Part shown: positions 25,855-36,300 of the stretch, one piece after another
Layout: each line of letters opens with the position of its first letter
Numbering within the stretch: position 1 is the stretch's first letter
Assembly: GCF_001939735.1 (NCBI RefSeq)
Contig: NZ_MJIL01000087.1
Location: 107,890-171,889, forward strand
Source of the DNA: Photobacterium proteolyticum
Lineage (GTDB): Bacteria; Pseudomonadota; Gammaproteobacteria; Enterobacterales; Vibrionaceae
Direction: 5' to 3'
Length of the DNA stretch: 64,000 bases
Program-made: the position numbers and the translations under genes
The notes under the pieces: model-generated
What the model saw: the letters and a program-made list of their open reading frames with translations, nothing else
What the model was told of the DNA's origin: nothing
Databases searched by the model: none

Positions 25855-25983
25855 ATGGCCAGTTTTGCCCGACATACGCTTAACGAGGCGAGAAGAATTC
25901 AGCCCTATGACTGGGATGAATTTGTCGAAAAGGCCATTGAAGCGATAGACGAGTTCTTTCGCCAACACTGGGACAATACGTAA
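25855..25983 (+). CDS. Small ORF, 42 residues, unknown
   Basis: Short open frame with a reasonable ribosome-binding sequence (AAGGCAGAG) 4 nt before the ATG. It reads as an amphipathic, mostly helical protein: 'MASFARHTLNEARRIQPYDW' then 'EFVEKAIEAIDEFFRQHWD'. The codon choice looks like its neighbours and a terminator hairpin follows 26 nt after the stop. I do not recognise the family. It lies 88 bp after the racemase on the same strand. Confidence 0.55.
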   Translation: MASFARHTLNEARRIQPYDWDEFVEKAIEAIDEFFRQHWDNT

Positions 25984-26009
25984 CTAAAGCAATCAAAGCT
26001 GAAGCAATC

Positions 26010-26041
26010 AAACAGGTGGAGTAGCAATACCCCGCCTGTTT
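26010..26041. terminator. Hairpin terminator between convergent genes
   Basis: AAACAGG-TGG / CC-GCCTGTTT arms around a 12-nt loop, between the small ORF and the convergent truncated haemoglobin gene. Likely to act in both directions. Confidence 0.65.
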
Positions 26042-26067
26042 GCCATTTTATAGATGCTGATTCCAGT

Positions 26068-26505
26068 TCATCGATTCCGGCACATCTCAGCCGGAAATGA
26101 TAACTGAACCATCACATAGCGCTTGAACACTTCCTCGTACCCCTGATCATCCAGAGCCTTTTGCATACAAAGCAACCAGGCTTCTTTTTCAGCCACACCT
26201 ATCGCCAGATGGCGGTGAGCGCCGGGGATATTCATGCTGCCGTATTTTTCAGAATAGCGAGATGGACCTCCCATCCAGCCGACCAGAAATGTCGTCAGCT
26301 TTTCTCTTGATTCGGTCAAATCCTCGGCATGCATTGCCCGGATTATTTCGGCTTCTGGCAGAGTATCCATATACTCGTAAAATGCTTCGACCAGCTTTTT
26401 CACGCCCGCTTCGCCACCGGCGGCTTGCAGGGTACTGTCTCCAACACCGTATACAGGTGCCGTGGGTTTACTTACTGCGGAAATATCTTCTTGTTGAGGC
26501 TTCAT
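26068..26505 (-). CDS. Group II truncated haemoglobin
   Basis: 145 residues matching group II (O-type) truncated haemoglobins. The proximal haem histidine is probably H99 in 'PGAHRHLAIGVAEKEAW', and the G8 tryptophan W110 typical of group II is present. 'LTTFLVGWMGGPSRYSEKYG' gives the E helix and following turn. An N-terminal extension of about 20 residues precedes the globin fold. Members bind O2 or NO and are linked to redox or nitrosative stress, but function varies. It lies 158 bp downstream of torA on the same strand and could be partly cotranscribed. Confidence 0.92.
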   Translation of the reverse strand: MKPQQEDISAVSKPTAPVYGVGDSTLQAAGGEAGVKKLVEAFYEYMDTLPEAEIIRAMHAEDLTESREKLTTFLVGWMGGPSRYSEKYGSMNIPGAHRHLAIGVAEKEAWLLCMQKALDDQGYEEVFKRYVMVQLSFPAEMCRNR

Positions 26506-26663
26506 GTTACTTCTTACTACTTATTATTAATGTACCGATTCATTGTATAGTAAGGCCTGCCACCGTCATTAATAGCATGATCACAGAACGGTGCCCTCAC
26601 CAGAATCAATAGAGCAACCACCGATAAAGAGCTACTACACAGCAGCCCTTTCCGGCTCAATCA

Positions 26664-29144
26664 TTAACTCTCGTAAATCGGACCACCAAACGAGGTGACA
26701 GGCGGCACTTCACCTTCGAACTTCTCCATTTCCACCACAACCGTGTTGGCAGAAGTCGCCTGCGCCAATTCCGACGAGCCGACATCCATTGTCAAGGTAT
26801 TCGGGTCGCCATAGGTATCAATCGCACCAAGCTTTTCGTTCAACGGTCCGTACCAGGCCCCTTCATGAATACGCACCACACCGGGTGGATAATCATCAGA
26901 TACCCGGGCACCGGCCAATAACTGGCCACGCTCGTTATAAACCCGGACCAAATCGCCATCACTTATTCCGCGCTGCTTGGCATCTTCAGGGCTGATATAA
27001 ATGGGTTCCCTACCCTGGACGGTATAGGTTGCCCGGTATTCTTCTGACTCACACATCTGAGAGTGCAAACGCTGATCAGGATGGCAAGACTGAAGCCAGA
27101 GCGGGAACTTGTCCGATTTCGGGCCGCCGTGCGAGCGCTCCGCCTTTTCGAACCACATAGGGTGTCCCTGACAGTGCTCGTAACCAAAGCGGTCTATTTT
27201 ACGGCTGAAGATCTCGATAAAGCCCGACGGTGTTCCTAACGAGTTAATTTCGGGATCCTGACGGAAGTCGGCATGACGGACAAAGTTCTTGCCTTCCCCG
27301 AAATCGACCACACCATCAGCCCAGAACTTATCAAACTCAGGCATCTCAAAGTTTGCCTTGTTGGCCTCGCGACATTCATCATAGAGCTGTCTTACCCACT
27401 CCATTTCATCCATGCCGCGGGTATATTCCTTGTGGCGGCCAAAACGACGACAAAGCTCGGTAAAAATTTCAAAATCCGTTTTTGACTGATACAAAGGATC
27501 CACCAGCTTGTGCATCGCCAAAATACCGGACGCCGAATAAGCGCCATACAGATCAATGTCGTTACGTTCAAACTGGGTGCACGCCGGCAACACAATGTCT
27601 GAGAAACGGCAGGTTGCCGTCCAGGCAAACTCAATGGTCACTACGGTCTGCAGCTTTTGAAAAGCCGTTTTCATCCGATTCCTGTCCTGGTGGTGATGCC
27701 AGGGATTACAGCCACTGACTACCAGCATTTTGGTCTCGGGCAGCTTAACCTTGCTGCCGTTGTAGTTGATCTCCTTGCCAGGCTCTAGAATCGCATCAAT
27801 CCAACGCGCTACGGGAATGGTACTGCTGTAGCCCTTAAAGTCACCGTTATCCCACTTGGGCTTTTTACCCTCATCAACATTTCGCGGAAAGCCCCCCGGC
27901 CCCGACGCGCCTGTCGGAGGAATTCCGACTCCGCTGTAATGGTGAGAGTACGATACACCACCGCCAGGCAAGCCGATTTGTCCCAGCATCGCCGCTATAA
28001 CCGCACCCATCCAGTACGGCTGCTCACCATGCTGCTGACGCTGGATTGACCAACCGAAAATCAGCTGAGTCCGATCTTTGGCCATTAGTCGTGCCAGCTC
28101 CCGTATTTGATCAGCCTTTACACCACAAATCGGCTCGGCCCATTCCGGTGTTTTTTCCATTTTGTCCTTGGTTTCACCCAGCACATAGGGCATAAATTCA
28201 TCAAAGCCCAGTGCATAGGTCTCGATAAACTTCTTATCGTAGAGCGCTTCTTTATATAAGGTGTGTGCAATGGCCAGCATCAGCGGCAGATCTGTCTGCG
28301 GATTGACATAAAGCTGATCACAGCCCAAATAGTTCTGGGTCTTCGAGCGCACGGGATCGATGGAGATCACTTTGATCTCCCCTTTCTTCACCTTGCCTTT
28401 AAGCTGCTCATAATAGCCGTAGGAATCATGGGTCTCGCACTGCCAGCCTACCTGAGTGTTCTTCACCGGATCATTGGCCCACAGGATAATCGTTTTGCTG
28501 TTGGCCAATATGTCCGGCCATGAAGTGCCCTGGGCATAGACTTCGGTTGACCCGAGTACATAAGGCAGTATTGTCTGTCCGGCCCCGGTGGAATAGTCCC
28601 CGACCTTGGTCATAAAGCGGCCGTGCATTCCCACGGCCCGCTGCATATGGTTACCACAGCTATGAAACTGACCGGTTTGCCGCCACCCGGTCATCCCCGC
28701 ATGCAGCGCCCACGGACCGTAGTCTTTCTGAATCCGCTCCAGTTCCTGATAGAACAGATCCAGCGCCTCATCCCAGGTTACCCGGACAAAACGATTATTA
28801 CCGCGCGTATCACCGCTGTATTTGTGCTTCTTCAGCCAGTTGAGGCGTACCATCGGATAGCGCACCCGCGACGGGCTATAGATAATACCTTTAATCCCAT
28901 TGATCATATCCGTCGGATACTTGTCTCTCTCGAGCGGTTTTATCTCAGTAACCTTGCCGTTATAGATATGGGCCCGGAACGCTCCCCAATGGGAACCCGA
29001 GACTTTCCAGACTCCGTCGGCCGTATATGGTGATGCCTCTTCTGTTGCAGCTCTTGCTGCCTGAGCAAGCAGGCTGGGGCCAATAACAGACACAGCCGAG
29101 GTTGTCGCTAGGCCTTTTAAGAACTTACGTCGACTTAATGACAT
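26664..29144 (-). CDS. torA: Trimethylamine-N-oxide reductase, catalytic subunit TorA
   Basis: Periplasmic molybdenum enzyme that reduces TMAO to TMA as terminal acceptor of anaerobic respiration. 826 residues, the usual TorA size. A twin-arginine signal opens the protein ('[20 protein letters not shown]', cleavage after 'QAARA'). DMSO-reductase-family segments follow: '[20 protein letters not shown]', '[20 protein letters not shown]', '[17 protein letters not shown]' and '[20 protein letters not shown]'. It is the last gene of torECA, 21 bp after torC. The maturation chaperone TorD is not in this window. Confidence 0.95.
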   Translation of the reverse strand: MSLSRRKFLKGLATTSAVSVIGPSLLAQAARAATEEASPYTADGVWKVSGSHWGAFRAHIYNGKVTEIKPLERDKYPTDMINGIKGIIYSPSRVRYPMVRLNWLKKHKYSGDTRGNNRFVRVTWDEALDLFYQELERIQKDYGPWALHAGMTGWRQTGQFHSCGNHMQRAVGMHGRFMTKVGDYSTGAGQTILPYVLGSTEVYAQGTSWPDILANSKTIILWANDPVKNTQVGWQCETHDSYGYYEQLKGKVKKGEIKVISIDPVRSKTQNYLGCDQLYVNPQTDLPLMLAIAHTLYKEALYDKKFIETYALGFDEFMPYVLGETKDKMEKTPEWAEPICGVKADQIRELARLMAKDRTQLIFGWSIQRQQHGEQPYWMGAVIAAMLGQIGLPGGGVSYSHHYSGVGIPPTGASGPGGFPRNVDEGKKPKWDNGDFKGYSSTIPVARWIDAILEPGKEINYNGSKVKLPETKMLVVSGCNPWHHHQDRNRMKTAFQKLQTVVTIEFAWTATCRFSDIVLPACTQFERNDIDLYGAYSASGILAMHKLVDPLYQSKTDFEIFTELCRRFGRHKEYTRGMDEMEWVRQLYDECREANKANFEMPEFDKFWADGVVDFGEGKNFVRHADFRQDPEINSLGTPSGFIEIFSRKIDRFGYEHCQGHPMWFEKAERSHGGPKSDKFPLWLQSCHPDQRLHSQMCESEEYRATYTVQGREPIYISPEDAKQRGISDGDLVRVYNERGQLLAGARVSDDYPPGVVRIHEGAWYGPLNEKLGAIDTYGDPNTLTMDVGSSELAQATSANTVVVEMEKFEGEVPPVTSFGGPIYES

Positions 29145-29165
29145 GGTTTCTCCCTCACTTGCCTC

Positions 29166-30350
29166 TTAATGACCGCCATCAGAAAAATCTGATGAATGCT
29201 TCTGCAGATACTTAAGTACCAGCGCCTCACTATCGTTATCCAGATTCACAAATGCCAGCATCCCGTTGAACATACCCGGCCAGGTATTGGCATCGAAGTG
29301 ATTCTCGGCAGGCTGGGTATGACAGACACTACAGTTGTCTTTGTAAGCCGGGCCCGCAACCGCCCAAATTTCTTCGACATCCTCCATCAGGGATTCTTTC
29401 GGCATCCACAGCTTGACACTGATCCGCTGCCAACCGAGGCCGGTGAGATCGTCTTCTTTCTCTTCAAACTTTTCGACCAATGCATCATTGAGTGCAACAT
29501 CCTTGCTCAACGCCGCCGTTGGAATATTGAGGCCAAAGTCTTCGTTAACTACTCGGCCAAAACCCTTGGTTTTCCGCCAGCCCGCAATCTCAACCTGAAT
29601 CGCATTATCCTTGACCTGCACCACTTTCACCTCAGAAGCCGGATTCAGCTGACCGCCATCGACGGTCAGCGCCTCGTCTTCATACATAGGTAAATAACGA
29701 ACGCTGAAATAACTCTCACCTTCCGAGTAACTGGTATTGTTGGCTTTCTGAACCAGTTCGGAGACCATACCGCCGGAAGCCTCCATATTACCCGGCAGCT
29801 CATGGGCAATTCCCTTATGACAATCGATGCAGCTCTGATCCCGCTCGGCCGCCTGCTTCATCTGAACATTGGCAAGCTCAGACATCTCTTCCCAATTCAT
29901 ACTGTCGTAGTTATGGCAATTCTTGCACTCCAACGAACCATTGGCCGCAAAGCGTTTCCACTCGTGATTGGCCAGCTCCAGCCGTTTTTCCAGAAACTTC
30001 TCGCGAGTATTAATGGTACCGAAAATGGCCCCGAACACTTCCTTGCTGGCCTGCATCTTGCGGGCGATTTTATCTGTCCAGTTGTGGGGAACATGACAAT
30101 CAGGGCATGTTGCCCTCACACCTGAATGATTAGACCAATGCACTGTCGCCTGCAGCTCTTCATAGACGTTGTCGCGCATTTCATGACAACCGATACAAAA
30201 CTTCTCAGTATTGGTAAACTCAAGCGCAGTATTGAAGCCCCCCCAGAATATAATCCCGGCAATGAAGCCACCCAGGCTCAACACACCTAAACTAATATGC
30301 ACTGCCGGACGCCAGAACGTCGCCCACAGTTTATTTATCAAGCTAATCAT
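29166..30350 (-). CDS. torC: Pentahaem c-type cytochrome TorC (NapC/NirT family)
   Basis: Membrane-anchored quinol-oxidising cytochrome that passes electrons to TorA. 394 residues, with one N-terminal membrane helix at about 18-38. Five CxxCH motifs are present: CIGCH, CPDCH, CKNCH and CIDCH in the NapC-like half, and CSVCH near the C-terminus in the TorC-specific domain. The count and the C-terminal extension separate it from tetrahaem NapC. It begins 39 bp after torE and ends 21 bp before torA. Confidence 0.95.
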   Translation of the reverse strand: MISLINKLWATFWRPAVHISLGVLSLGGFIAGIIFWGGFNTALEFTNTEKFCIGCHEMRDNVYEELQATVHWSNHSGVRATCPDCHVPHNWTDKIARKMQASKEVFGAIFGTINTREKFLEKRLELANHEWKRFAANGSLECKNCHNYDSMNWEEMSELANVQMKQAAERDQSCIDCHKGIAHELPGNMEASGGMVSELVQKANNTSYSEGESYFSVRYLPMYEDEALTVDGGQLNPASEVKVVQVKDNAIQVEIAGWRKTKGFGRVVNEDFGLNIPTAALSKDVALNDALVEKFEEKEDDLTGLGWQRISVKLWMPKESLMEDVEEIWAVAGPAYKDNCSVCHTQPAENHFDANTWPGMFNGMLAFVNLDNDSEALVLKYLQKHSSDFSDGGH

Positions 30351-30388
30351 AAGACCACCTTTTCGTTAACTTAACTGCTGAGGGCGTA

Positions 30389-30562
30389 TTAACCGTGGCC
30401 CGGGGGACCGATGAAAAATGCCTGCATTGCCCAGACAATAAAACCGTAGCCACCGACAAGGACAACGGACAGGATAGGAAAAAGAAAAATGACAATAAAC
30501 AGGAAGGATTGCCACTCATATTTTGCTCTGTCTTGAGTATCAACAGGTTCTGAGTTATTCAT
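30389..30562 (-). CDS. torE: TorE, small membrane protein of the TMAO reductase system
   Basis: Small protein of about 57 residues with one membrane helix ('FIVIFLFPILSVVLVGGYGF') and a short tail 'FIGPPGHG'. This is the layout of TorE, the NapE-like protein first in the torECAD operons of Shewanella and vibrios. The start at 30562 ('MNNSEPVDTQDRAKYEW') has GGGATG upstream. An ATG three codons earlier (30571) is possible. A much longer frame would need a TTG start and looks wrong. Its role is uncertain, possibly aiding TorC. Confidence 0.85.
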   Translation of the reverse strand: MNNSEPVDTQDRAKYEWQSFLFIVIFLFPILSVVLVGGYGFIVWAMQAFFIGPPGHG

Positions 30563-30797
30563 TGCTAACATCCCATCGTTTTTATGATTATCCCCTTTGT
30601 CTGCAGCCAAAGAGGTAGTGCACCACAAAGTATAGTTAAGGATATCAATTGCACTTCAATAGAATGATCCGCCCTGACTATTTACCCGAACAGCAATCGA
30701 CGGCAAAAAAACCGTAGATAACAAAGAATGAACGTTAACAAGAACGGCTGCGAAATTAAGTAGCAGGCAGATTGAAATACGGTTAATCAGAAAGCAA

Positions 30798-30824
30798 AAA
30801 GCCCGCTTCAGAGAAGCAGGCTTT
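30798..30824 (-). terminator. Terminator of the Sel1-repeat gene
   Basis: AAAGCC-GCTTC / GAAGC-GGCTTT stem with mismatched positions and a TTTTTGC trailer on the minus strand, 36 nt beyond the stop. The remainder of 30563-30797 is the torE upstream region. I saw only weak partial matches to the TorR box CTGTTCATAT there. Confidence 0.65.
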
Positions 30825-30859
30825 GATGGTTTCAGTATTCGATTATTGCCAATATCTGA

Positions 30860-31645
30860 TTATAGCGACGCCATGTAGATAGTCTGGTGCTGCTGATATA
30901 GCTTCAGGCGATTTTCAAATTTGACATAACGCTGGGTGTTGGTTTCTTCCAGCTTTTCGATAGCCACTTCCTGGGCCTCGATAGCCTGGCGGAACTCACC
31001 GCATGCAGCATAGGCAGCAGCGAGATTGTCATAGTCACCCGCATCACCTGTTCCTGTACGCTTCAGCACTTGCTTGGCCAGTTTCAGGGCACGTTCGCCA
31101 TCACGCATACGCTCGTCTGAACACGTCGCATACAGCCATACCAGATTACGCTTAGACTCTAGCGAACCACCGTTGGACGCTTCGTTAAACCACTTAATCG
31201 CATTGCCGCAGTCTACTTTGCCGGTAGCGCCTGAGGCATAGTAGGCACCAAGCTCAACCATCGCCGGTACGTCACCGTCTTTGGCCGCTTCCATGTACCA
31301 CTGAACGGCACGGAGGTTATCTCTTGGCAGCACTTGACCCGCTTTAAACAGGTCGCCAATCATGGTCTTTACTTCCGGCATATCGACAGCCGCTTTTTCC
31401 AACCAGTACATGCCTTTCATCGGATCAGCTTTCAGGCCGTTTGAGCCTTCAAGATAAGCTCGCCCCAGAAAAAGCTGCATATTCTTATCGCCCTGTTCGG
31501 CTTCTAGCTCGACATAGTTCAAGGTTGATAACAGGTGATTCTCAGGAGATGTCGTTACAGAGGCCTGGGCTGTTCCGTAGCCGACTACAGCAAGGCCGAG
31601 CACGGCACTGAAAACAACTTTTTTAAGGGTCATTACTGCAGGCAT
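30860..31645 (-). CDS. Exported Sel1/TPR-repeat protein
   Basis: 261 residues with a Sec signal peptide (about 1-28, ending 'AQAS'). At least three Sel1-like repeats follow: 'MQLFLGRAYLEG...GMYWLEKAA', 'TMIGDLFKAG...AVQWYMEAAK' and 'MVELGAYYASG...AIKWFNEAS'. A TPR-like C-terminal part has 'NLAAAYAACGEFRQAIEAQE'. A periplasmic scaffold or protein-interaction role is likely; partners are unknown. Starts at M1 (31645) or M5 are both possible. Single gene with its own terminator. Confidence 0.88.
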   Translation of the reverse strand: MPAVMTLKKVVFSAVLGLAVVGYGTAQASVTTSPENHLLSTLNYVELEAEQGDKNMQLFLGRAYLEGSNGLKADPMKGMYWLEKAAVDMPEVKTMIGDLFKAGQVLPRDNLRAVQWYMEAAKDGDVPAMVELGAYYASGATGKVDCGNAIKWFNEASNGGSLESKRNLVWLYATCSDERMRDGERALKLAKQVLKRTGTGDAGDYDNLAAAYAACGEFRQAIEAQEVAIEKLEETNTQRYVKFENRLKLYQQHQTIYMASL

Positions 31646-31733
31646 ATTAGGTTCTCTTTCATCTAGCTTCGTGGTGTTGATTGAAATCTATAGAAGTGAT
31701 GATTAAAAAACAACCTGCAAAAGGTAGGCAACA

Positions 31734-31802
31734 ATGACTGGAATGCGCGACAATTTCGATTATTCGATGTCAGCTCATAGAGTTATATTTAAAAATAGTT
31801 AG
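31734..31802 (+). other. Very short ORF with a good ribosome-binding site
   Basis: A 22-codon frame preceded by AAGGTAGG at 5 nt spacing, in the 325-bp gap 31646-31970. It reads 'MTGMRDNFDYSMSAHRVIF' near its start. It could be a small protein or chance. The rest of the gap is AT-rich with nothing else recognised apart from the terminator at 31917. Confidence 0.2.
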
Positions 31803-31916
31803 TAGCGTATTGTTGATTATGAGAGATAGATCGTGTTCTTCCACCATATAAACTACCGATATATGCTTAACCGAAGCTGAATCTACAAAGATTATTCTGC
31901 TGGTACAATGGTGGCA

Positions 31917-31942
31917 AAGCCGTCAGACCTCGCTGACGGCTT
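31917..31942 (-). terminator. Terminator of the acidic lipoprotein gene
   Basis: Perfect 10-bp stem AAGCCGTCAG / CTGACGGCTT with a 6-nt loop, 29 nt beyond the stop on the minus strand. Confidence 0.8.
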
Positions 31943-31970
31943 CACTGCGCCACTGTTCGATGGCTCACAA

Positions 31971-33008
31971 TTACAACGGTAGGTATTTGTCTTCACCACT
32001 GGCAAGTTGTTGATTGATATACTTCGGCGAGTCACCGTCAAGGTCGATATCCAGGTCAATCTGATCCGGCAAATCAAGCAGACCATCACACACTAACACC
32101 ACATCATAATTTCCCGCAGGAACGTATGGCATTGAGTAGTTATTTTCTTCTGAGACCTTGGCCGTCATGGTCGGCGTGTATTCATTAGACCCGAGATCGC
32201 CGTACTTCTCCTGCTCATCATTGGATTCATAAAGATAGACATAGGCATCATCGGTTGTAGGACATGACGAAAGGTCAATGTCACCGAAAATACTACCTGA
32301 TAGGTTTTCATTCAGAAGCTGAAATGCTTCTTGCTTGAACTTATAGGCATTCTCAACCAGCTTGAACATACTCCTGAAATCAAACGTCATCACGAACTTT
32401 TCAGGGGCATTGATATTGATATTCAAACCATCGAACGTCAGATCATCATCAATAACCTTGTTATCAACCCAGCTACCGACATAGGAGTAAGGCACTCCCA
32501 TAAATTCATCAATAGGTACATTAACAGGTAAATCATCAAGGAATTCGTATTCCCCCCTTGCCAGTGACAATGCCATACTGACATATTCACCGACAGGAAC
32601 CAGCTGCTCCGAAATCAGGTCAACCAGATCAACACCGGTGATATCATGCAGATCGATCACAATAAACTTCGGTGTTCCGTCATCGTAAACCGGGATCTCC
32701 GAGCCTTCAGGAATACATTGCTCGGAGCTTTTCACTTCTCCGTTCATGCTTCTTGTGGTCCATTCGACAATCTCGCCGGCCAGATTCGTTAGCTTGACAC
32801 TATGAATTGCCACACAAGCCTGCAGCTGATCGCCGTCATCCGGCACTTCAGGTACTTCTGTTGGCGGTTTTGACACCCCGACTGAAACCGGTACTTCCCC
32901 TCCGCTTCCCGAATCCGGAGTTGCATTTGCCGAACCTGAATCCCCAGACGAGCCTCCGCACCCAGCCACCACTAACGTGGCGAGCATCGTTAATATTATA
33001 TTTCTCAT
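31971..33008 (-). CDS. Acidic lipoprotein, DUF4382-like
   Basis: 345 residues. A lipoprotein signal ends at 'LVVAGC' (Cys17), followed by a flexible Ser/Gly/Pro linker of about 45 residues. The mature part is strongly acidic. Segments 'IPVYDDGTPKFIVIDL' and 'EQLVPVGEYVSMALSLARGE' resemble the DUF4382 beta-sandwich found in marine bacterial lipoproteins. A C-terminal 'YVPAGNYDVVLVCDGLLDLP' looks like a second carboxypeptidase-regulatory-like sandwich. A surface or periplasmic binding role is inferred; I do not know a function. Confidence 0.8.
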   Translation of the reverse strand: MRNIILTMLATLVVAGCGGSSGDSGSANATPDSGSGGEVPVSVGVSKPPTEVPEVPDDGDQLQACVAIHSVKLTNLAGEIVEWTTRSMNGEVKSSEQCIPEGSEIPVYDDGTPKFIVIDLHDITGVDLVDLISEQLVPVGEYVSMALSLARGEYEFLDDLPVNVPIDEFMGVPYSYVGSWVDNKVIDDDLTFDGLNININAPEKFVMTFDFRSMFKLVENAYKFKQEAFQLLNENLSGSIFGDIDLSSCPTTDDAYVYLYESNDEQEKYGDLGSNEYTPTMTAKVSEENNYSMPYVPAGNYDVVLVCDGLLDLPDQIDLDIDLDGDSPKYINQQLASGEDKYLPL

Positions 33009-33250
33009 CTCTACACCCCTACGACAATGTATAAATTGGCCGTGACCAAACGCATTCGCGGGCCGCCGCTCAGTTTGGCTTGTTATTCTGAATGGCCGAT
33101 TCCAACAGTTAAAATTTTAGAGGTTTATAGCACCGCAAATAATTTATCGGTAACGTAATTAAGTAATGAGATGAGGTTCTTAGTAACAAGACATAAGGTC
33201 AAAAATGAACCTGCCCCGACAGGGGAATCAATAAAAATATGCCATAAAAA

Positions 33251-33272
33251 AAGACCGGATATATCCGGTCTT
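33251..33272 (-). terminator. Terminator of the mukFEB operon
   Basis: 22-bp perfect palindrome AAGACCGGATATATCCGGTCTT followed on the minus strand by TTTTT, 30 nt beyond the mukB stop. Upstream, 33009-33240 is noncoding and AT-rich. Confidence 0.85.
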
Positions 33273-33302
33273 CTCATAAGTTACATGGCTTGGCTACGTC
33301 GG

Positions 33303-36300
33303 TTACGCTAGGTCAAGCTCGAGCATTTCCTGAATATTGCCCTGGGACTTCGGCTCCTGGCCAAAACCGCGCAAGCCAACAACATGAACATGCTCACGAT
33401 CTTTGAAGATCTTACGAACCAGTTTGTAGGTGGTGCCTTTTTCAGGGCTAATATTCTCCGGAGCCGCAATCAACAGCTGCATATCCAGACGCTCACACAG
33501 CTCAAACAGCGTAGCGATAGATTTTGCATCCAGTCGGGCAGCCTCATCGAGGAACAACAGACGACACGGAATAATCTCTTTTCCGCGCAGACGGCGAGAT
33601 TCTTCTTCCCAGCTCTGGACAACCATTAGCAGAATCGCCTGGCCCGTACCGATTGCCTCACCGGTCGATAGCGCACCAGATTCGGCCTGTAGCCAGCCAT
33701 CAGTACCACGGTTTACCTCAATGCTGAGCTCAAGGTAGTTACGGTAATCAAGCAGCTCTTCACCCATGATCTGCGGCGAACGCTGCCCCATCTCAATATG
33801 CGGGTTCAGACGCTGGAACAGTTTGGCTATCGCTTCGGAGAACGTCAGGCGATGGTTGCCAAACAGATCCTGATGCTGATCCTGCTGCTCCGCCAAACCG
33901 CTCAGCAGTGCCTCATGGGTATCACGCACTTTGACATTCAGGCGAACACCTTTCACCTGACCAAAGCCAATATTCTGCAGCCCCTGGTTCAGCATACGGA
34001 TACGGTTTTGCTCTCGCTGGATTGTCTTGCGGATAATATTCGCCACCGAGTCAGAACTGATCGCCAGACGCTGTTCACGGGCCGTCAGCTCTTCGCTCAG
34101 GCGAGCCAGCTCGACCTCCATCTCTTCGATCGCCTCGACCGGATCGTCGGTGCGAATAATATCGTGACGGATACGCTCGCGAAGATGCTGGTAGACGGCA
34201 ATATAGAACAGAACCTTACGCTCAGGACGCGAAACATCTTCCGACGCACGCAGCGCATCGCGCAATTCCTCGTTATCGGCGACAGCCAGACGCAATGCAC
34301 CCAGCGACTTATCCGATAGCGAGCGCAGTTCATCGGCAGACATGTAAGCCATCTCGCGACGGTGCAGGCGACGTTCGACATCGCTTTCGCGCGCCAGACG
34401 CAATACCGCGCACCAACCGGCCTTGGCAGTTACCACCAGCTTGCGGATTTCCTGGTATTCCTTGCCGACTTTACGCAGGCGCTTAACCAGCGCTTTCATC
34501 TCCAGCTCAATCGAGGTGATTGCTTTTTCCAGCTGGCTGCGACGAGTACGGGAGCTGTGCAGACGTTCGTTCAGCTCGTCACGGCGCAGGCGGGCACGCT
34601 CTTCTGCTTCAAGATCAGCGCGAACGCCCAGCTCCTGCAGCTCACGTTCAAACTCCTGAACCGTTTCCAGCTTCGCCTGATGCGAGCTCTTGAGCGATGC
34701 CATCAACTGGTTGTACTGGTTGGCCTGGGCACGTGACTGCTTCAGCGCATCACGGCTGCGGGTACGCTCGCGCTCTGCCGCAACCAATTTCGCCTTCAAC
34801 TGTTCATTAAGCTCCGAGCTCTTGTTAAGTAGCTCAACTGAATCGGCATAGCTAAAGTGGTGGCGACGCTCAACCAAGTCCGCAATCGCAAAGATCTTGG
34901 TTTTCAGCGACTGCAAGGTGTTGTCAGCCTGCTCGTATTGAGCCTGCAGGGCATCAAACTGCTCCGGATCGGCATCCAGTGCAGATACCAGCCCTTCCAG
35001 TTCCACCACAGCCTTGCCATGTCGGTCAAGGTAGTTACGCGCCTCATCAAGCTGAGACAGTTGCTGTTCAACTTCTTCAAAGCGCGCTGTCAGGGTGTCG
35101 TCTTCCAGCAAGTTAACAACCGGTGTCAGCTTGCCCAGCAACGCCAGTCCCTCACGCGCAGCCGTCAGCTGACTGCGTTGCTGCTGCTCAGTGGCATCGG
35201 AGTCAGACAGGCTACGAGTGATCTGGTTACGCTTGTCACGCGCCGCTTTCAGCTCAACTTCCGGATCGGCATTAAAGGCAACGGCCATATGGGTGGCGAC
35301 AAAACTATTAAAGCTCTGATACAGACGCTGCAGCTTTTGCGAGTCAAACGCGGCCTTGGCGTGATCTTCGACAACTTGCTCACGTTCCTCACGCAGTTGC
35401 TCGAGACGCTGCTCGCGGGCAGCTCGGCCAAATAGCGGAACTTTAGGGAAACGAGAGTATCGCAGCTGACGGTCGTTCAGGTGAACACAAACAGCCTCTT
35501 CCAGTTCATCGACGTCAAAGCCACTGTCATCAAACGAATCGGCATCACCCTCAATGATATACAGGTCATCCGGACAGTCATCCAGCGCCACCAGCTTGTC
35601 TTTGATGCCCTTCAGATCCGGCACCACAATGGCGTGACGCGCCGGGCCGTACATCGCACTGAAGTACGGGGCATCAGCCAGAGTAATGTCGTCATAAATT
35701 TCTGACAGCAGGCTACCGCCAAGCGTATCTGCCAATGCGCGCAGGCGAGAATCATCGCTACCGCCCGGCTGTGCCAGGCGCTCGATATCCAGCTCCAACT
35801 GCGTCTTGCGTGCCGCCAACTGGTCGCGTGTTGCCGAGGTCTCACGCTCCTTATCCAGTGTCAGCTGCATCGCATCCATCACCGCCTGGCTGTCAAACAG
35901 CTCGCGCTCAGACTGCTCAGACAATTTTTCCAGTGCATCTGATGCCGCAATCCAGGCCGGTGCCGATGCCTCCAGCGACGAAATTTGCGCAGACAACTGC
36001 AGCTCCTGACGACGAAACTCGCCACGCTGCTCGACTAACACCTCTTGCTGTTGCTCAAGGCTTTCCAGCGTCGCTTCATGACGGGCCTGCTCTTCAGCCA
36101 GTGCCAGCTCGCTGTCGACAGTGACGGCAAATCGCTTGGCATAGGTTTCGGCCAGCTCGGTCGCCTGACGCTGGTTGCGAACACTGCGCTCCAAATCACG
36201 GTATTGTGCCTTGAGCTGTTCACCACGGTCTGCAACGGTGCGAAGCTGGCGGGTATGTGCAATTAGTTCGCGCGCCTTGTCACCTGCCTGGGCACGATCA

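Noticed and set aside
30563..30628. Extended torE starting with TTG
   Set aside because: The extra residues are polar and unlike TorE; ATG starts at 30562 or 30571 are better.
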